A stretch of DNA of 64,000 bases from Ricinus communis. Lineage: Eukaryota; Streptophyta; Magnoliopsida; Malpighiales; Euphorbiaceae. Shown here piece by piece: positions 35,987 through 48,202 of this stretch. Location of the stretch: contig NC_063260.1 of assembly GCF_019578655.1 (NCBI RefSeq), positions 26,188,888 to 26,252,887 of the forward strand. Direction: 5' to 3'. Position 1 is the stretch's first letter, and every line of letters starts with the position of its first letter. Made by a program: the position numbers and the translations under genes. The notes beneath the pieces were generated by a model, which was not told the origin of the DNA, did not search any database, and worked only from the letters and a program-made list of their open reading frames with translations.

Positions 35987-38900
35987 TCAGTCAGATATCC
36001 TCACCTCAACTCCAAGAACATCCTTCACCAACTCATATGTCACAAATGCAATTGCTATAGATGGAACCACCTAAAAACACAACCAATAGAAAAAAAATGT
36101 TACATAATACCAAATTTAGCAATATGCGGTATGCCCGTGATTAAAATTAGAGAAGGAAAAAAATCCCTTGTGGATAGTGATAAAGTGATACAATAAGTCT
36201 CTAAAGCTAATTACAGCCTAAGACAGCATTAGCATACTGACCTTCACTGAATTGGGAACCAACCCCTTGTACAATGCTCCAAATCCCTCGTGCCGAACTG
36301 TTTTCCTGAAGGCATCAACCATGCCAGTATATTCAAGTGGTGCTTTAGTCTTCCCATCGCCAGTGATAACTGAAGCAGCATCCTTCCAGCCAACCATTTG
36401 CATTCTTCTCCGAATAACATCAAGAGGGTAAGCAACTGTCTGGCCGACAGTTCCAGCAGCAGCTCCACATGCAAGCCTTGTTGCCACACCCAACTCATTG
36501 TCTTGAACTAATCCAAAAGGTTTGCTTTTGAGTAACCAGTCTTTTAGAGATTCATACACTGCAAAGTTTAGACCCACATATGGAACCTACAAGCATCATA
36601 CATTTAGCTGACTAAGTAAAGATTACATGGTATTCATGTAAAGTTCAACAAGGAGAGAGTTGATTCTGAAAAAAAAAATGACCTAGCAGAGGAAGCAGAA
36701 ATTTCAGTTCTGATCCCCCCAGAACTGGAACCTATAGATTAAACAGAAATCTACTTTCATGGATTATCGGCTTTCAAGGTGCACTGCACATATGCACAAT
36801 GGAAGATAAAAGAAAGCATACAGATATCTAATTGATTTACTTACTACTCCTATAACAGAAGGCAGCCAGCCTCTGTATAAAGCCCGGGGACCTTCTTCCT
36901 TGAGGACTGTTGAAAGAGCATGAAAAATTCCTTTGTACTGGCGAGGAGACGCTTCCGTCTGGCAAGAAAAAATTACATGGAAAAACTTAAGCACCAAATC
37001 AATAAGAAGCAAAGGAGCTCAAATCAAGAATGATACCTGGACAGTTAGCCGACCCCGGACCATATCCATTGGGTAAGTCGCTGACATGGCAATAATTCCA
37101 GCACATGCACCAGCTCCAAGACGTAAAAGTGGAGTAAGCTGAGCATCATCTGTAAGAGACGATGGCAACATGAATTAACTACTTCAAGATTCTTATCATA
37201 ATCAGCATCTACAATCTATGATCCAGTGATCACATTAAGTCTGCAGACCCTCACTCCTTATCAAGCATCGAGCCGATATGTAAACTGGTATACTTATTAA
37301 CCTCAGAAGATTCTACTCGAAAAAGCAAAAGATAAGGCATTTGCAAAATGTGCCAAGCTCAATATAATTCATTGAAGTCCCATGTAACATTTTCAGTTTT
37401 GATTTTGAAATTAATCAATGCATAAACACCGAAAAAAATCAACGCATGCACATTAAGGAAAATAAAAATAACGGAAGATGAAGAACAACCTACATACAGC
37501 TTATGAAAAACAGGAAAGAAGAAAGCTTAATGTATGCAGATTAAAGATCAGAATAGAATTTTAATCACTGCATAGGAAAACACTAGATCAATTTCTATCT
37601 CTAGGAAAGTGCAAGTATAACAAATAAAAGTCATACCATTTCCAGTTTGCTGCCTGTACATCCATAATATACCCCTGTCACAATTGAAAGCAGAAGGGAA
37701 GGAATTGGTTGTTAGGCATAATGAGAGCACAGATGGAGGAGAAAACAAAACCTATAATATTGTCACTTAAACATGTAAATCCCATAATGCAAAAAAAAAA
37801 AAAAAAAGGAAATGAAAGCTTAGAAGTTGGAAAACTATAGAAATTGCACAGAAAGAAGCACCAAAGCATACTTGGAAGCTTCCTCATAACTAAAGAACTT
37901 GACTGCTGAATTTGGAACTATGCGAGCACAATTAGTGCCATTGCCTTTAAATAATCCTCTGAAACCCTCAGTTCTCCATATATATTTCAAGCCTTGAATA
38001 GTACCATTGTACTTTATACTATGCGGATTTTGAACCTGCATATTCCAAAAGCAAAAACCTATTACTATGATTGTTCAGTAGGGGGGCATGCAGTTTCCCC
38101 AGTGTCATTGCTGAAGATTTCCCGATATCCTATCTCGCCACAGATCCCAAGACACACAAGGGGAAAGGTTATTATAAATAGAGAGACTAAGAACTTAATG
38201 GAAATATCCAGTATGCAATTAAGTTGTTCGTTGGAACAGAAGAAGATTTTCTAATTGCTCATTACCTGGAGCAGAATTTTTAATCTTTCTAAGGGAGCAA
38301 CAGCAGTACGTGACCTGAAACATATAGTACACATCATACATTTAGCACAAAGAAATATCACAAAATAGTAAACATTCAGTGGTTTATGCAAAGCACAACA
38401 GTACATTTGCACATATAAGTAGAAGACATACTAACTTATTCGTCCTATAATACTTAACCACACACAGAATAACAAAAACAGCAAATGACCCCTCCAATAA
38501 CCATAGATATGCACTAGAATAATACAACCTTGTTCGGAAAGTCTATTTGTTTTGATGGAATAATAGCACGATGCAAACTAATGCTAGTCCATGAACTCCA
38601 CATTAAACAATTCTGTCTTCAGGAAACTTGAATAAACAGTAAAATTATCGCATAGTTAAACAACCCCTCCCTTTCCTGCTAACCAAATTTAAAAATGCCA
38701 AAATAAGTTACTATCTAAAAATTTAAGATACATATGCCTCAATCATAGTATTGTATAGATGTACAAATTAAGAGGTACGCACTTTTAATATAAATTTCTC
38801 ATTTTACGCAATTTCTTTTTCTATCAAAACGGCATTCAACAGAAACTATCATAAACAACAAAAAGAAATTATCATTTTTTTTAACTTAGAACAACGAAAG

Positions 38901-39168
38901 AATAACAGGGAAGAAAAAAGCTTCACGTTACAGAATTACAGAGACATCACGAATCAGGTCGACTGGACAACCAAAAAAGAAAAGAAAAAAGCAAGACAAG
39001 AACTTACACTCCACCGGCAACACCACCGGCGATTAAGGACTTGCAGATACTAAAAAGAGCGTGGCTTGGCGCTTTAATCTCTTCTCTCGCTAACTTCGCT
39101 TCTTCCGCCAGATTGACGATCTTCGAAACTGCAGCCTCGCTTCTTGTCTTCACATCCTCCGATGCCAT
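35987..39168 (-). CDS. ADNT1: Mitochondrial adenine nucleotide transporter ADNT1
   Basis: Eight exons on the minus strand (39168-39008, 38314-38266, 38035-37872, 37674-37637, 37149-37037, 36958-36845, 36586-36242, 36070-35987) join in phase to 355 residues. The start is MASEDVKTRSEAAVSKI. The protein has the three mitochondrial carrier repeats with signatures PLERLK, PMDMVR and PLDVIR, each followed by GxxxLxxG-type segments (FKGNGTNC, RGWLPSVIG, KGLVPNSVK), and six expected membrane helices. ADNT1 in Arabidopsis (At4g01100) exchanges AMP/ADP for ATP across the inner mitochondrial membrane; it is distinct from the ADP/ATP carrier, lacking the RRRMMM motif (here IRRRMQMV). The 38-bp exon 4 is unusually short. 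All splice sites are GT-AG. The 117-residue frame opposite exon 1 is a shadow. Confidence 0.95.
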
Positions 39169-40801
39169 CGCCGGAACTCTAGGAATAAACCTCCGGCGTT
39201 TGTATTATAATTATTACGGCGGCTCTTGTTATTCAGTGAAGAGAAGAGTTCGCATTTGCAAGAGAGAAAGGGCAGTCCAAGGAAATGAGGTTTTAATTGT
39301 TAATCGAGGGTTTAATGGCTTATATAACCCGCGGGTTACTTTAATTATCATTACGCTTGTACTGCGTCTGGGAGATATTAAATTAGGAAAATAACAGAAG
39401 GAAATGGTTATACGGGCGCCCCTTTTTAGTGGTAGTTAGGGCTACTTTTATTTTTCTTTTCTTTTATCCTTTTTCCTCTTTTTGCTGTTTAGTTAAAGTT
39501 TTCAGAGGGAAACTTTACAAAATTAATATTGAAAATTCATCTCTTGCTAATTAAATATTAAAATTTAATGTCTTATATCTTTTCATTAATTATTATTTAA
39601 AGTTATTTATTAAAAAAAACCGATTAGACTGAATTAAAAAAATTAAAAAAATATCAATCAAATCGATAATATGATTAGACTAAATTAAAAAAAATCAGAT
39701 TTGAATTTGAATTTTATAAAATTTATAATTAACTGAAAAAATAAAGATATTTAAATTCACAAATATTTCTCCGCACTTCATATATACAAGAGTTATAAAT
39801 ACACTAATATACTTGTTTAAATTTATACTTTTCAACTATATTTTGCTATAAATTTTTATAAAGTATTTAATATGCTATATAACTAAAACAAAAATACAAT
39901 ATGATCATTCTAATATATATTACTTCTATTTATATAATAACAATTCACATCGAACAAATTTAGATTAAAAAATCAGAACATTTAATAAAAATTTCAGTCA
40001 ATCACAAATAATAAATTAATAGAAATGGCCAAATTTATAAAATTATTTTAACACTTCCGTTAATTGAAACATGCTCACTTTTATTAAGTGTTTAGAGTAT
40101 TAACAAATTAAAAATTTGATACTAAATTTCAATAAAGTTATATTATATTGATCTCTTAATAGTTAGTTGATCATACAATAATTACTTCACTTTAATATAA
40201 AAAAATTATAAATTTACATAATTATTGTTATTTTCTTTATTTTTAAAAGTCTGTATTTTTAGTTTAAAGTAATGTAAATTAAATTTGATTCACCACCATT
40301 ATCTGCCACAAAATTGACAGATTTGGTGCACTTGAACCCTTGTCATCAGTGTTAAGATAAGCAATTTCTTTTTAAATACTTTTTCTTTATTTGTTTTCTT
40401 CTGTTTATCCATAGTGTCAATGTCTCTCTACAAGGCAAAGTAGGAGCAAAATTGATGCTTGAGGTCCACAAGTTTTTAGGGAATTGTCAAGGTCTAGCAT
40501 ACAGCACATCTATGCCTGAAAATGAAAATCAATGAAAGGAACAGTTATAAATTGGAAACACCTCTTCAAGAAGTTGAAGGTGCAGTTTTTAACTAGTGAC
40601 CTCTATTTGTTTCTAGCCACACAACCATCAAGATCCATACTAACAAAAACATTTAAGCACCTTCCTTTTCTTTCTTTTTTTTTTTTTTTTTTAATGAAAT
40701 CTCAAACTTAATTAAGAATCACATAAAAAATAAAAAAAGATAAAAAGGAAAAGAAAAGAAAACCTTGCAAATTGTGGTCCTTATGCTGTTTTCACACAAG
40801 T
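39169..40801. other. ADNT1 promoter and AT-rich spacer left of the MULE
   Basis: The first 250 bp carry the ADNT1 leader; from about 39480 to 40800 the sequence is AT-rich, with a T-rich tract near 40674-40692. No gene is seen. Confidence 0.6.
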
Positions 40802-40810
40802 TAGATTCAC

Positions 40811-41208
40811 GGGTAATTATCCCAGCTGGTACCAATACTAGGTATTATATATCAATTTGGTACCAAAACTTTAATTTGAATCGATTTGATAACAAACGTA
40901 CGTAAAAATATATCAATTTAGTACCAACAGTCAAATTCCGACGTCCGGAGCTGACGTGGCATGCTGAGTAGAAATTTTCGGGTGTTTTGCCCCCAACACG
41001 GCCGTGTTATGCCTGTGTTCCCAACACGGCCGTGTTGATGGCTGTGTTCCCAACACGGGCTTGTGTTCATGCCCGTGTTACTCTCTGTGGACGTACTCCC
41101 TAAAAGCTTTTTTTCGTTGATGTTTGATGCATCCAACACGGCCGTGTTTATGGCCGTGTTGGGAACACGGTCGGTGTTGAGCTTTCTCATGCCCATCATC
41201 ACTCGTTT
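40811..41208 (+). repeat. MULE left terminal inverted repeat with palindrome cluster
   Basis: It pairs with 45355-45755. The inner half contains three perfect copies of the palindrome AACACGGCCGTGTT (40995-41008, 41023-41036, 41135-41148) and several degenerate ones. The outer 130 bp are AT-rich and free of them. Confidence 0.9.
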
Positions 41209-41388
41209 GACTACTTTCTCACCCACAAAAGAATTTCTCTCCCTCTTCTTGCCTTCCTAAAATCTCTAATTCTATTTCCTCTCCCTCTTCTTTCCGCTCT
41301 TCTTATCGTTTATAGCATTGTTACCCCAATTGTCACAACATTTTCACATTGCAGAGTGTGCGTTTTACAGCATTGTTCCCGTCGCACA

Positions 41389-44349
41389 ATGTCTCTTGAA
41401 TGGAGGCGAAGAGAAGAAAGTGAAAGGCAGCCCGTGTACTGTAAGTCATATAACTTGCATTTTGTAACTTGTGCTCTGTATGTAATGGTTGTGCTTGGTT
41501 TTTGGTAAATTTCAAAGGATGATCTTCTGTTATGTGTTTTATTATGGTGGTTGGTGTTTGGTGATTTGAAACCCTTTTCCTTATTGATTTTCATTGTATT
41601 GAGTGATTGTAATATAAAGAATGACATTGATTTGTTTTATCCATTTTACCATATGCAGTGCCTGATACAGAGTATTTCAGTATAGAATGGCATTGTTTTA
41701 GAGTAGATGGTAGGGGTAGGCCAAAAATTAGAGATGTTGGGAGCATAGATTTTTGTTCTGCTGATATGATGTCAAGATTAGAGATAGATGCAATGGCCAG
41801 AGAATTGGGTCTGGTACCTGCATCATTTTCTATGTTTTGGAAGCATCCAAAGAAAAGTGACACAGATGATTTGAGAAAGTTAGATAATGACAGTGATAGT
41901 ATTGACATGTCTTTAAGTGTTGATGAGTCAAGAGTGATTCATGTTTATGCTAGGGATAAGGTAAATATGCAACAAGATAATTTAGAACCAACTGAGAATG
42001 TTGTGCATGCTAATAATATTGAATCATCTGAGGAAGTGAGAATGCTAAGTAGTGATGGCACTAGCTTAGAAGAGGTTCAAATTGAACAAGATGGTCATGG
42101 GAATGATGATAGTGAGGAGTTTGACAGTGAGGCTGATGAGGAGGACCCTGAATTTGTTGATTCTGACTATGACTTGCATGATGAAGATGATGATGATTTA
42201 TTTGAAAAATTTGTTGATATGGAGTTAGAAAGGGATAGAACAAGGGTTAATGAAGAAATAATTGGAGGTGAGGGTTCAGATGAGACTATTTATGCACCAA
42301 GTGATGAGCTTAGGTCATGCTCTTCATCTGATGAAAATGATATTGATTCGAGGAAGATAAAATGGCCAATTTTTAATGAGGAGATAGATATGGCCCACCC
42401 TAATTTGAAGATAGGCATGTTGTTTAGTACTTTTAGGCAGTTTAAAGATGCAGTAAAGAACTACTCAATAAGGAGCAGGAATCAAGTAATTTTTGGTCCA
42501 AATACAAAAATAAAATGTAAAGCAAAGTGCAAAAAGGGATGTGGATTTTTTATTTGGGCTTACTTGAAGACAGATGATAAGAACACTGTGCAAATAAAGT
42601 CTGCAAAGTTTGATCATAGTTGCACTAAAGAGTACAATAACAGACATGTTAATGCTAAGTACATTGCCGTGAAGTATGTGGAAAGGTTTAGGGCTGATCC
42701 AAGTTGGGCAATTCAATGTATTATTCAAACTGTTAAGGAGGATATGGCAGTTGATGTCTCTAGGCTAAAGGCTTGGAGAGCTAGGAACATTGCTCTGAAG
42801 TTCATTGATGGTGATGAAAGAGAGCAATTGGGTAAACTGCATGATTACAAACTTGAGTTGCTAAGGAGTAATCCTGGGTCCACAATTGTGCTACATTTGG
42901 AGGAACAAGTGTTCAAGGGTTTATATGTCTGTTTTGCTGCCCTAAAAGATGGATTCAAGTTTTGCAGACCTTTAATATCAATTGATGGTTACTGGTTGAA
43001 GGGGATTTATGGTGGGCAGCTACTAACAACTGTGGCAGTTGATGCCAACGACTGTATATATCCAGTTGCTTGGGCAGTTGTTCAAAAGGAGAACAAGGAT
43101 AACTGGAAATGGTTCCTAGACCTACTAGCAGCTGACTTGGAACTCAACAACAGTCACCACTGGACCTTTGTGAGTGACAGACAGAAGGTACAAGCTTCTA
43201 ATCCTTTTATTTTAATATTTTTTTAGTATATATGTGAACTAATTTTTTAATTGCGGTTTATTATTTTTTATGCTTAATTAGGGTTTAATTCCTGCAATTG
43301 AAGAGATGTTTCCCAATGCAGAACACAGATTTTGTGTTAGACATGTCCACAATAATTTGAAGAAAAATTTTAATACATTAGGACTAAAAGAGTTAGTTTG
43401 GGGGGCTGCTAGGGCTAGTTATGTGCCAATGTTCCAGAAAATCATGGATAAAATTGCAGAAATTTCTACAGATGGCCATAACTACATGAACAATATACCC
43501 CCTCACCATTGGCCTAGGTCACATTTTAGGACAACCCCTAAATGTGACATGTTATTAAACAATCTTTGTGAATGTTTTAATAGCTTCATTCTAGAGTCAA
43601 GGACTAAGGGAGTTATAACAATGAATGAGATCATTAGGACAAAGTTAATGAAAAGAATTCACAAAAAGAGAGATGCTATGAAAAGAACTGCCAGTCAATA
43701 TTGTCCTAAGATTATAGCTAAGTTAGAGAAGTCTAAAGAATTCTGCTGGATGTTCAGAACTGAGTGGTCAGGGGAGGATAGGTTTCAGGTGGTTGGTCCA
43801 GGGGGGCAGTTTGTGGTTGACATTAAGGACAAAACATGTACTTATAGGAGATTTGATTTAACTGGCATACCATGCTGCCATGTAGTGTGTGCAATATGGT
43901 ATAAACATGATAATCCTGAGAATTATCTAGATGATTATTACAAGGTCAGTACTTATTTAAAAACATACAGCCACTTGCTAAACCCTACTACTAGTTATGA
44001 ATTTTGGCCAAGAGCCACAACACCACCTGTGCTACCTCCTGCTCCAGTTCAACCAAAACAGAGAGGCAGATCTGTTACAAAGAGGAGATTAGAAGAAGAT
44101 GAGATGACTGTTGTACTACAGAAGGGCAAAGTAACCAAAAAAGGCTCAGTGATGACTTGCACCATTTGTGGAGCTAAAGGCCACAATAAGAGATACCATG
44201 GTCATGCCAAATCTACATCAAAACAGCCTAAGATGAAAAAATTACAAGTAAGCGCAATTTCAATTCAAGCTTTTGTATATTAGGTTTCTTTAAAATATAA
44301 TAAAATTTTTATTTTTTTGTTTTACTAGGTACAAAGAAGAGCAAACTAG
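41389..44349 (+). CDS. MURA-like MULE transposase
   Basis: Exons 41389-41440, 41659-43187, 43282-44247 and 44329-44349 join in phase to about 855 residues, starting MSLEWRRREESERQPVY. Order: an acidic N-terminal region, a MuDR DNA-binding domain (from about residue 255, with Cys pairs in KCKAKCKKGCGFFIWAY), the MULE catalytic domain with Asp in ISIDGYWLKG and Asp in TFVSDRQKG followed by RFCVRHVHNNLKK, a SWIM zinc finger (FDLTGIPCCHVVCAIW), and a zinc knuckle CTICGAKGHNKRYH. In the knuckle the usual last Cys is His. The frame stops at TAG 44347-44349 soon after exon 4 begins, although the frame beyond stays open. The transposase would bind the element ends and cut and paste it. Confidence 0.85.
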
Positions 44350-45034
44350 ATAGACCCTACTGACCAACTCCCCAATGACCCTATTGACTTTACTGACCAA
44401 CTCTATATAGACCCTACTGACCAACTCCCCAATGCCCAGTACTTAGAAAATGATCTAATTGGGACCGCACAGGTAATAAGTTCATTTACTTAACTAAATA
44501 TATTTGTAATAACCTAATGTATATTTACATTAACTTATGCAGGTGCAAAATGTAACTCCTTCACTGTCAATCCAAACTGAGTTTGACATACCTGTTCATC
44601 TAGTAGATCTAGATGATTTTAATCTTCATTGGACAAGTTTGTCCCAAACTGTTGCAGGAACACAAAGACCTCATCAAAATACAAAAAGCATCAATGAGTT
44701 GCTAAGTGATATTCCAACTCAATCAAGTGGAGTGAATGAAGACTCCCAGCCGAGTAAGAAGAATGGCAAGGGCAAGACAGTGAAGAACAAGGGCAAGACA
44801 GTGAAGAACAAGGGCAACAAGCCATTTCTGGCTCCTAGATCCGCATCTCTTTCAACAGCATCAAAGAAAGCTTCTGGATCTAATCCTACTCCATATGAAA
44901 GTTTCGGAAAGGGGAAAGATAAGGTGCAAGCAACAACTAAGAAGACTCGGAGGAAAGAAAATGTTAAGACTGCAACCTCAAAGAAGAAGAAGCCTTGGAT
45001 GCCTGCTGGTCTTGGAGACAACAACAAGCCTTAG
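44350..45034 (+). pseudogene. Transposase C-terminal tail beyond the in-frame stop
   Basis: After the TAG at 44347 the same frame continues through repeated DPTDQLPN-type units to a donor at 44474, then an exon from 44543 (acceptor TTATGCAG) to TAG-ended lysine-rich tail at 45034 (KGKTVKNK repeated twice, ending PWMPAGLGDNNKP). MULE transposases commonly end in such a basic low-complexity tail. It is out of reach unless the TAG is skipped by alternative splicing or readthrough. Confidence 0.55.
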
Positions 45035-45354
45035 CTAGGCATTATGATTGTTTAATACATTAGGAACTTGTTTATATGTAGGAACTTTTGTTTTTTGCTT
45101 TTAGGACAGATGGTGTTTTTGTGGTCCATAAGATAGATTTCACATGCTTGTTTATTGTGCTCAGTTTCAACACTTTTTTTTTATGAGGACCATAAAATCT
45201 TTTAATTATTTTGTCATATTCTTGTGTTCCACACTTAATACAAGTTGCTATTTTGTAATTACTTAAAGTGCACTACTTAATACTTTTGCTTAGAATTGTC
45301 CTTAGTGTCAACAATGATGTGTTCTACTAGTCTTTTTAACACTAGAAGCTGCCG

Positions 45355-45755
45355 AAACGAGTGACAGTATGGGCATGAGAAAGCTCAACACCGACCGTAT
45401 TCCCAACACGGCCATAAACACAGCCGTGTTGGATGCATCAAACATCAACGAAAAAAAGCTTTTAGGGAGCACGTCCACAGAGAGTAACACGGGCATGAAC
45501 ACAAGCCCGTGTTGGGAACACAGCCATCAACACGGCCGTGTTAGGAACACAGGCATAACACGGCCGTGTTGGGGGCAAAACACCCGGAAAATTCCTACTC
45601 AGCATGCCACGTCAGCTCCGGACGTCGGAATTTGACTGTTGGTACTAAATTGATATATTTTTACGTACGTTTGTTATCAAATCGATTCAAATTAAAGTTT
45701 TAGTACCAAATTGATATATAGTGCCTAGTATTGGTACCAGCTGGGATAATTACCC
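45355..45755 (-). repeat. MULE right terminal inverted repeat
   Basis: Inverted copy of 40811-41208. Perfect palindromes AACACGGCCGTGTT lie at 45529-45542 and 45557-45570; the third is degenerate (AACACAGCCGTGTT, 45417-45430), a single G-to-A change. Confidence 0.9.
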
Positions 45756-46740
45756 TAGATTCATCAGTTCAAGGTAATAGGTTATATGTGAAAGTTATTT
45801 AGTCAGCAATAGGTTTAACATTATATATTTTTATTGGGATTAATTTACAACTACCACACACTTCTAAAATAAATAAAATTTACAACTAGATTACTGTTTA
45901 CAGTGGTAATATTATTGTTAATTGATTAAATTGGGAATAGTATCAAATTTAGAAGTACAACTTCAATATTGGTTTTCTGATATATAAAAGAAAATTAAAA
46001 TAAAATCAGTACCTTGTATGGTTCAAGAAATAGCTTTAGCTTGATATTCCAACTGTAAAAGACAGAGAGCAGTTGCTTTTTATGTAGGTTTAAGTACAAA
46101 TTTAAATGTTGGCAAGGAATTAACGTGGAGAGATGGAATCTGCTAATTTCCTTTCACTGTAACCCCAATTACAGTAATGCAATTTGTTAGTTGCAGAAAA
46201 AATCATTGACTAGAGAAATGCTCTGTCCCTTGTGAATTGACTGGAAATCCTATAATGCATAGGTGTCCATTTGGGAACTTTTAGATTCTTGTAGTGAAAA
46301 ATTCTCAACCTTGCAACTTATAAGTGGGTGATATGCTGATGGGGACTGTTTGTTTTTTCTTTTCTTAATTTCTTTAATTAAGTTTAGGCAACTAATTAAT
46401 ATGGTTCATAATTAAGGTTTTCTCTTTTTCTGAATTTTTGTTGGATTGATTCCTTGTATGTCTTCTGGGCATCTCTTATCAATCCATTTATGTGAATTGA
46501 GTTGAAATCTCTATCTTTAGTTGCTAATGCTAGAAAGTTTCCTCCTTGTAGTCTTTTTTTCTTTATCTTTTTTTTTTTTTTCGGGTTGGTGACAAAGATT
46601 TGGCATGCATTGGTAGTTTGTAGGCCTAACCTTATAGTTAATAAGCCCCTGTTTTTCATTTTAAGATTCATTGGCAAGTCCAATGAAATTAAATTTGAGC
46701 TTTAAACTTTAAGTTTGAATTTATTTTTTCAAATTGAAAA

Positions 46741-46908
46741 AAACATTTCAGTAAATCTAAATTGAAGTGAGAAGCCATTTGATTTTGTTAAGAAATAATG
46801 TTAAAAAATCACATTAATATGATCAAACATTTCAGTAAATCTAAATTGAAGTGAGAAGCCATTTGATTTTGTTGAGAAATAACGTTAAAAAATCACATTA
46901 ATATGATC
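46741..46908 (+). repeat. 84-bp tandem duplication
   Basis: Two copies starting AAACATTTCAGTAAATC at 46741 and 46825 differ at only a couple of positions (for example TTAAGAAATAATG versus TTGAGAAATAACG), so the duplication is recent. Confidence 0.92.
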
Positions 46909-47750
46909 AAACAAGCAAGAAAATTAAAAATACAAAAATTTAACAAGGTTCGGTAACGTATCTATGTCCTCGAGAGCGATGAGTGACTGTGACTATTATT
47001 ATTAGTTAATCCTACACACTGTTAGGTTATAAATATAAAATATATATATAACCTTCGGTACAATTACAAAAATACTTTGTACCGTACCTATTAGCGCAAT
47101 GTAGATCGGATGGTGAAACCAATCCTTTTGCGACAAAAGCTTATTTTATTCCAAAACTCTGCTCAGTTTGTTCGTTATCTGTCCCTTAAATTAGTACATG
47201 ACCCATTCCTCACAGATTTAGCCATTGTAGCTTGAACAGTATTACACAACTCTTATAGGTAATGTCATGTACATACTTCTGCAAGGCACTTATTTTTATA
47301 AAGGCCTCTAAAGCGGGCCAACCAATGAAGCATTAGTATTGTTGATTTCTCTTACTTCATGATGATGCCATCGAACAAGTCAAAAGTGATATAAAAGGAG
47401 CTTTGATAAATTGGCGTCTGTTGCGATTAGTTGGCCAGTGGCCACTGCCTCAATTTATATTCAAATTAAAGCTTGATTAAACTAAGCCAAAACCACCAGT
47501 CCAGACGTGCGGGCATGAGTAGGTGACCTCTTTGTCCTCATGTGACCAGTAAAAGTGTTCATTAATTCTTTGCTAAAACTTAAAGAAAACGTTGATTGCT
47601 ATATAAATCTACCAACTCCAATGCTATTGCCCCATGTGTGCTTTCGCACTTGGTCGTCAAAACCATGTTGTGTACTCTTTATGAAAATTTCAAGTGACAA
47701 CACTATATCTTGGTCTCAAGTAATGTAATTCGCTCCTAACATTAAATGTA

Positions 47751-47758
47751 TATATAAG
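47751..47758 (+). promoter_or_regulatory. TATA box (TATATAAG) of the small gene
   Basis: TATATAAG lies 65 bp before the ATG at 47816, placing transcription start near 47785 and giving a leader of about 30 nt. Confidence 0.6.
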
Positions 47759-47815
47759 GTTTTCATATTAAGAAACCCACTTCAGGAATAAATTCATCAA
47801 GAGAGTTGTGTAGAT

Positions 47816-48202
47816 ATGGAGGAGGAGAAGAAGAAGAAGGAAGCAGAAGCTGCTAATATCGTATGGGATTGTGGGAGTCCTTTATATGATTCATATGAAA
47901 TAGCTTCGGTTGGTCATGTGATTGAAAGGCATATGATGGCTTTGCCATCTTCCTGTGGATCAAAAAGGTTTATTTTCAGGCCAAGTTTTTCAAAACAAGA
48001 GAAGGGTGTCATGATCAAGAATAAAGAAAGGTATCAGCTTCAGGAAGAGGGAACACTGTCCAAAGTATTGAGTTATTTGTGGAAGAGGATAAGGATCGAG
48101 GAAAGTAATGAGAAGGTCAGAAAGTTCAGGAGGAGCAGATTCTATAGTGTAGGTAGCAGAAACATTGTGCTTCTCAGGAAAAATGCAGCAAAAGAGGTTT
48201 GA
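47816..48202 (+). CDS. Small basic plant protein of unknown function
   Basis: A single-exon frame of 128 residues with a good TATA box upstream. It begins MEEEKKKKEAEAANIVWDCG, has a central SYEIASVGHVIERHMMALP segment, and a basic C-terminal half ending in RRSRFYSVGSRNIVLLRK. There is no signal peptide or membrane segment. The family is not one I can name; small intronless proteins with the start WDCGSPLYDSYE occur in other dicots as far as I recall, and stress or wound response is only a guess. A 3' UTR appears to follow. The intact frame, codon composition and promoter favour a real gene. Confidence 0.7.
   Translation: MEEEKKKKEAEAANIVWDCGSPLYDSYEIASVGHVIERHMMALPSSCGSKRFIFRPSFSKQEKGVMIKNKERYQLQEEGTLSKVLSYLWKRIRIEESNEKVRKFRRSRFYSVGSRNIVLLRKNAAKEV

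Larger units (their letters stand above)
40811..45755 (+). mobile_element. Complete Mutator-like DNA transposon (MULE) with long terminal inverted repeats
   Basis: The 4945-bp element begins GGGTAATTATCCCAGCTGGT and ends with its inverted complement. It is flanked by a 9-bp target duplication, TAGATTCAC at 40802-40810 and TAGATTCAT at 45756-45764 (8 of 9 match). Terminal repeats are about 400 bp. Inside is one plus-strand transposase gene of the MURA type. Length of the repeats, 9-bp duplication and transposase all fit the MULE superfamily. It sits in the spacer between ADNT1 and a small gene. The terminal repeats are still very similar, with differences mostly C/T-type transitions, so insertion is fairly recent, but an in-frame stop near the 3' end of the gene suggests loss of full activity. 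Confidence 0.93.
45756..47815. other. Spacer right of the MULE
   Basis: AT-rich, holding an 84-bp tandem duplication (46741-46908) and the promoter of the next small gene at its right end. The stretch AACAAGGTTCGGTAACG...CCTCGAGAG near 46943-46976 resembles a motif common in plant transposon-derived repeats, but no element borders were found. Confidence 0.5.

Noticed and set aside
39041..39394. 117-residue plus-strand ORF opposite the ADNT1 first exon
   Set aside because: It is the antisense of the ADNT1 start and leader; ADNT1 splices and reads perfectly on the other strand.
41310..41908. Minus-strand ORFs in the MULE
   Set aside because: They oppose the transposase first exons and intron; no recognisable protein.
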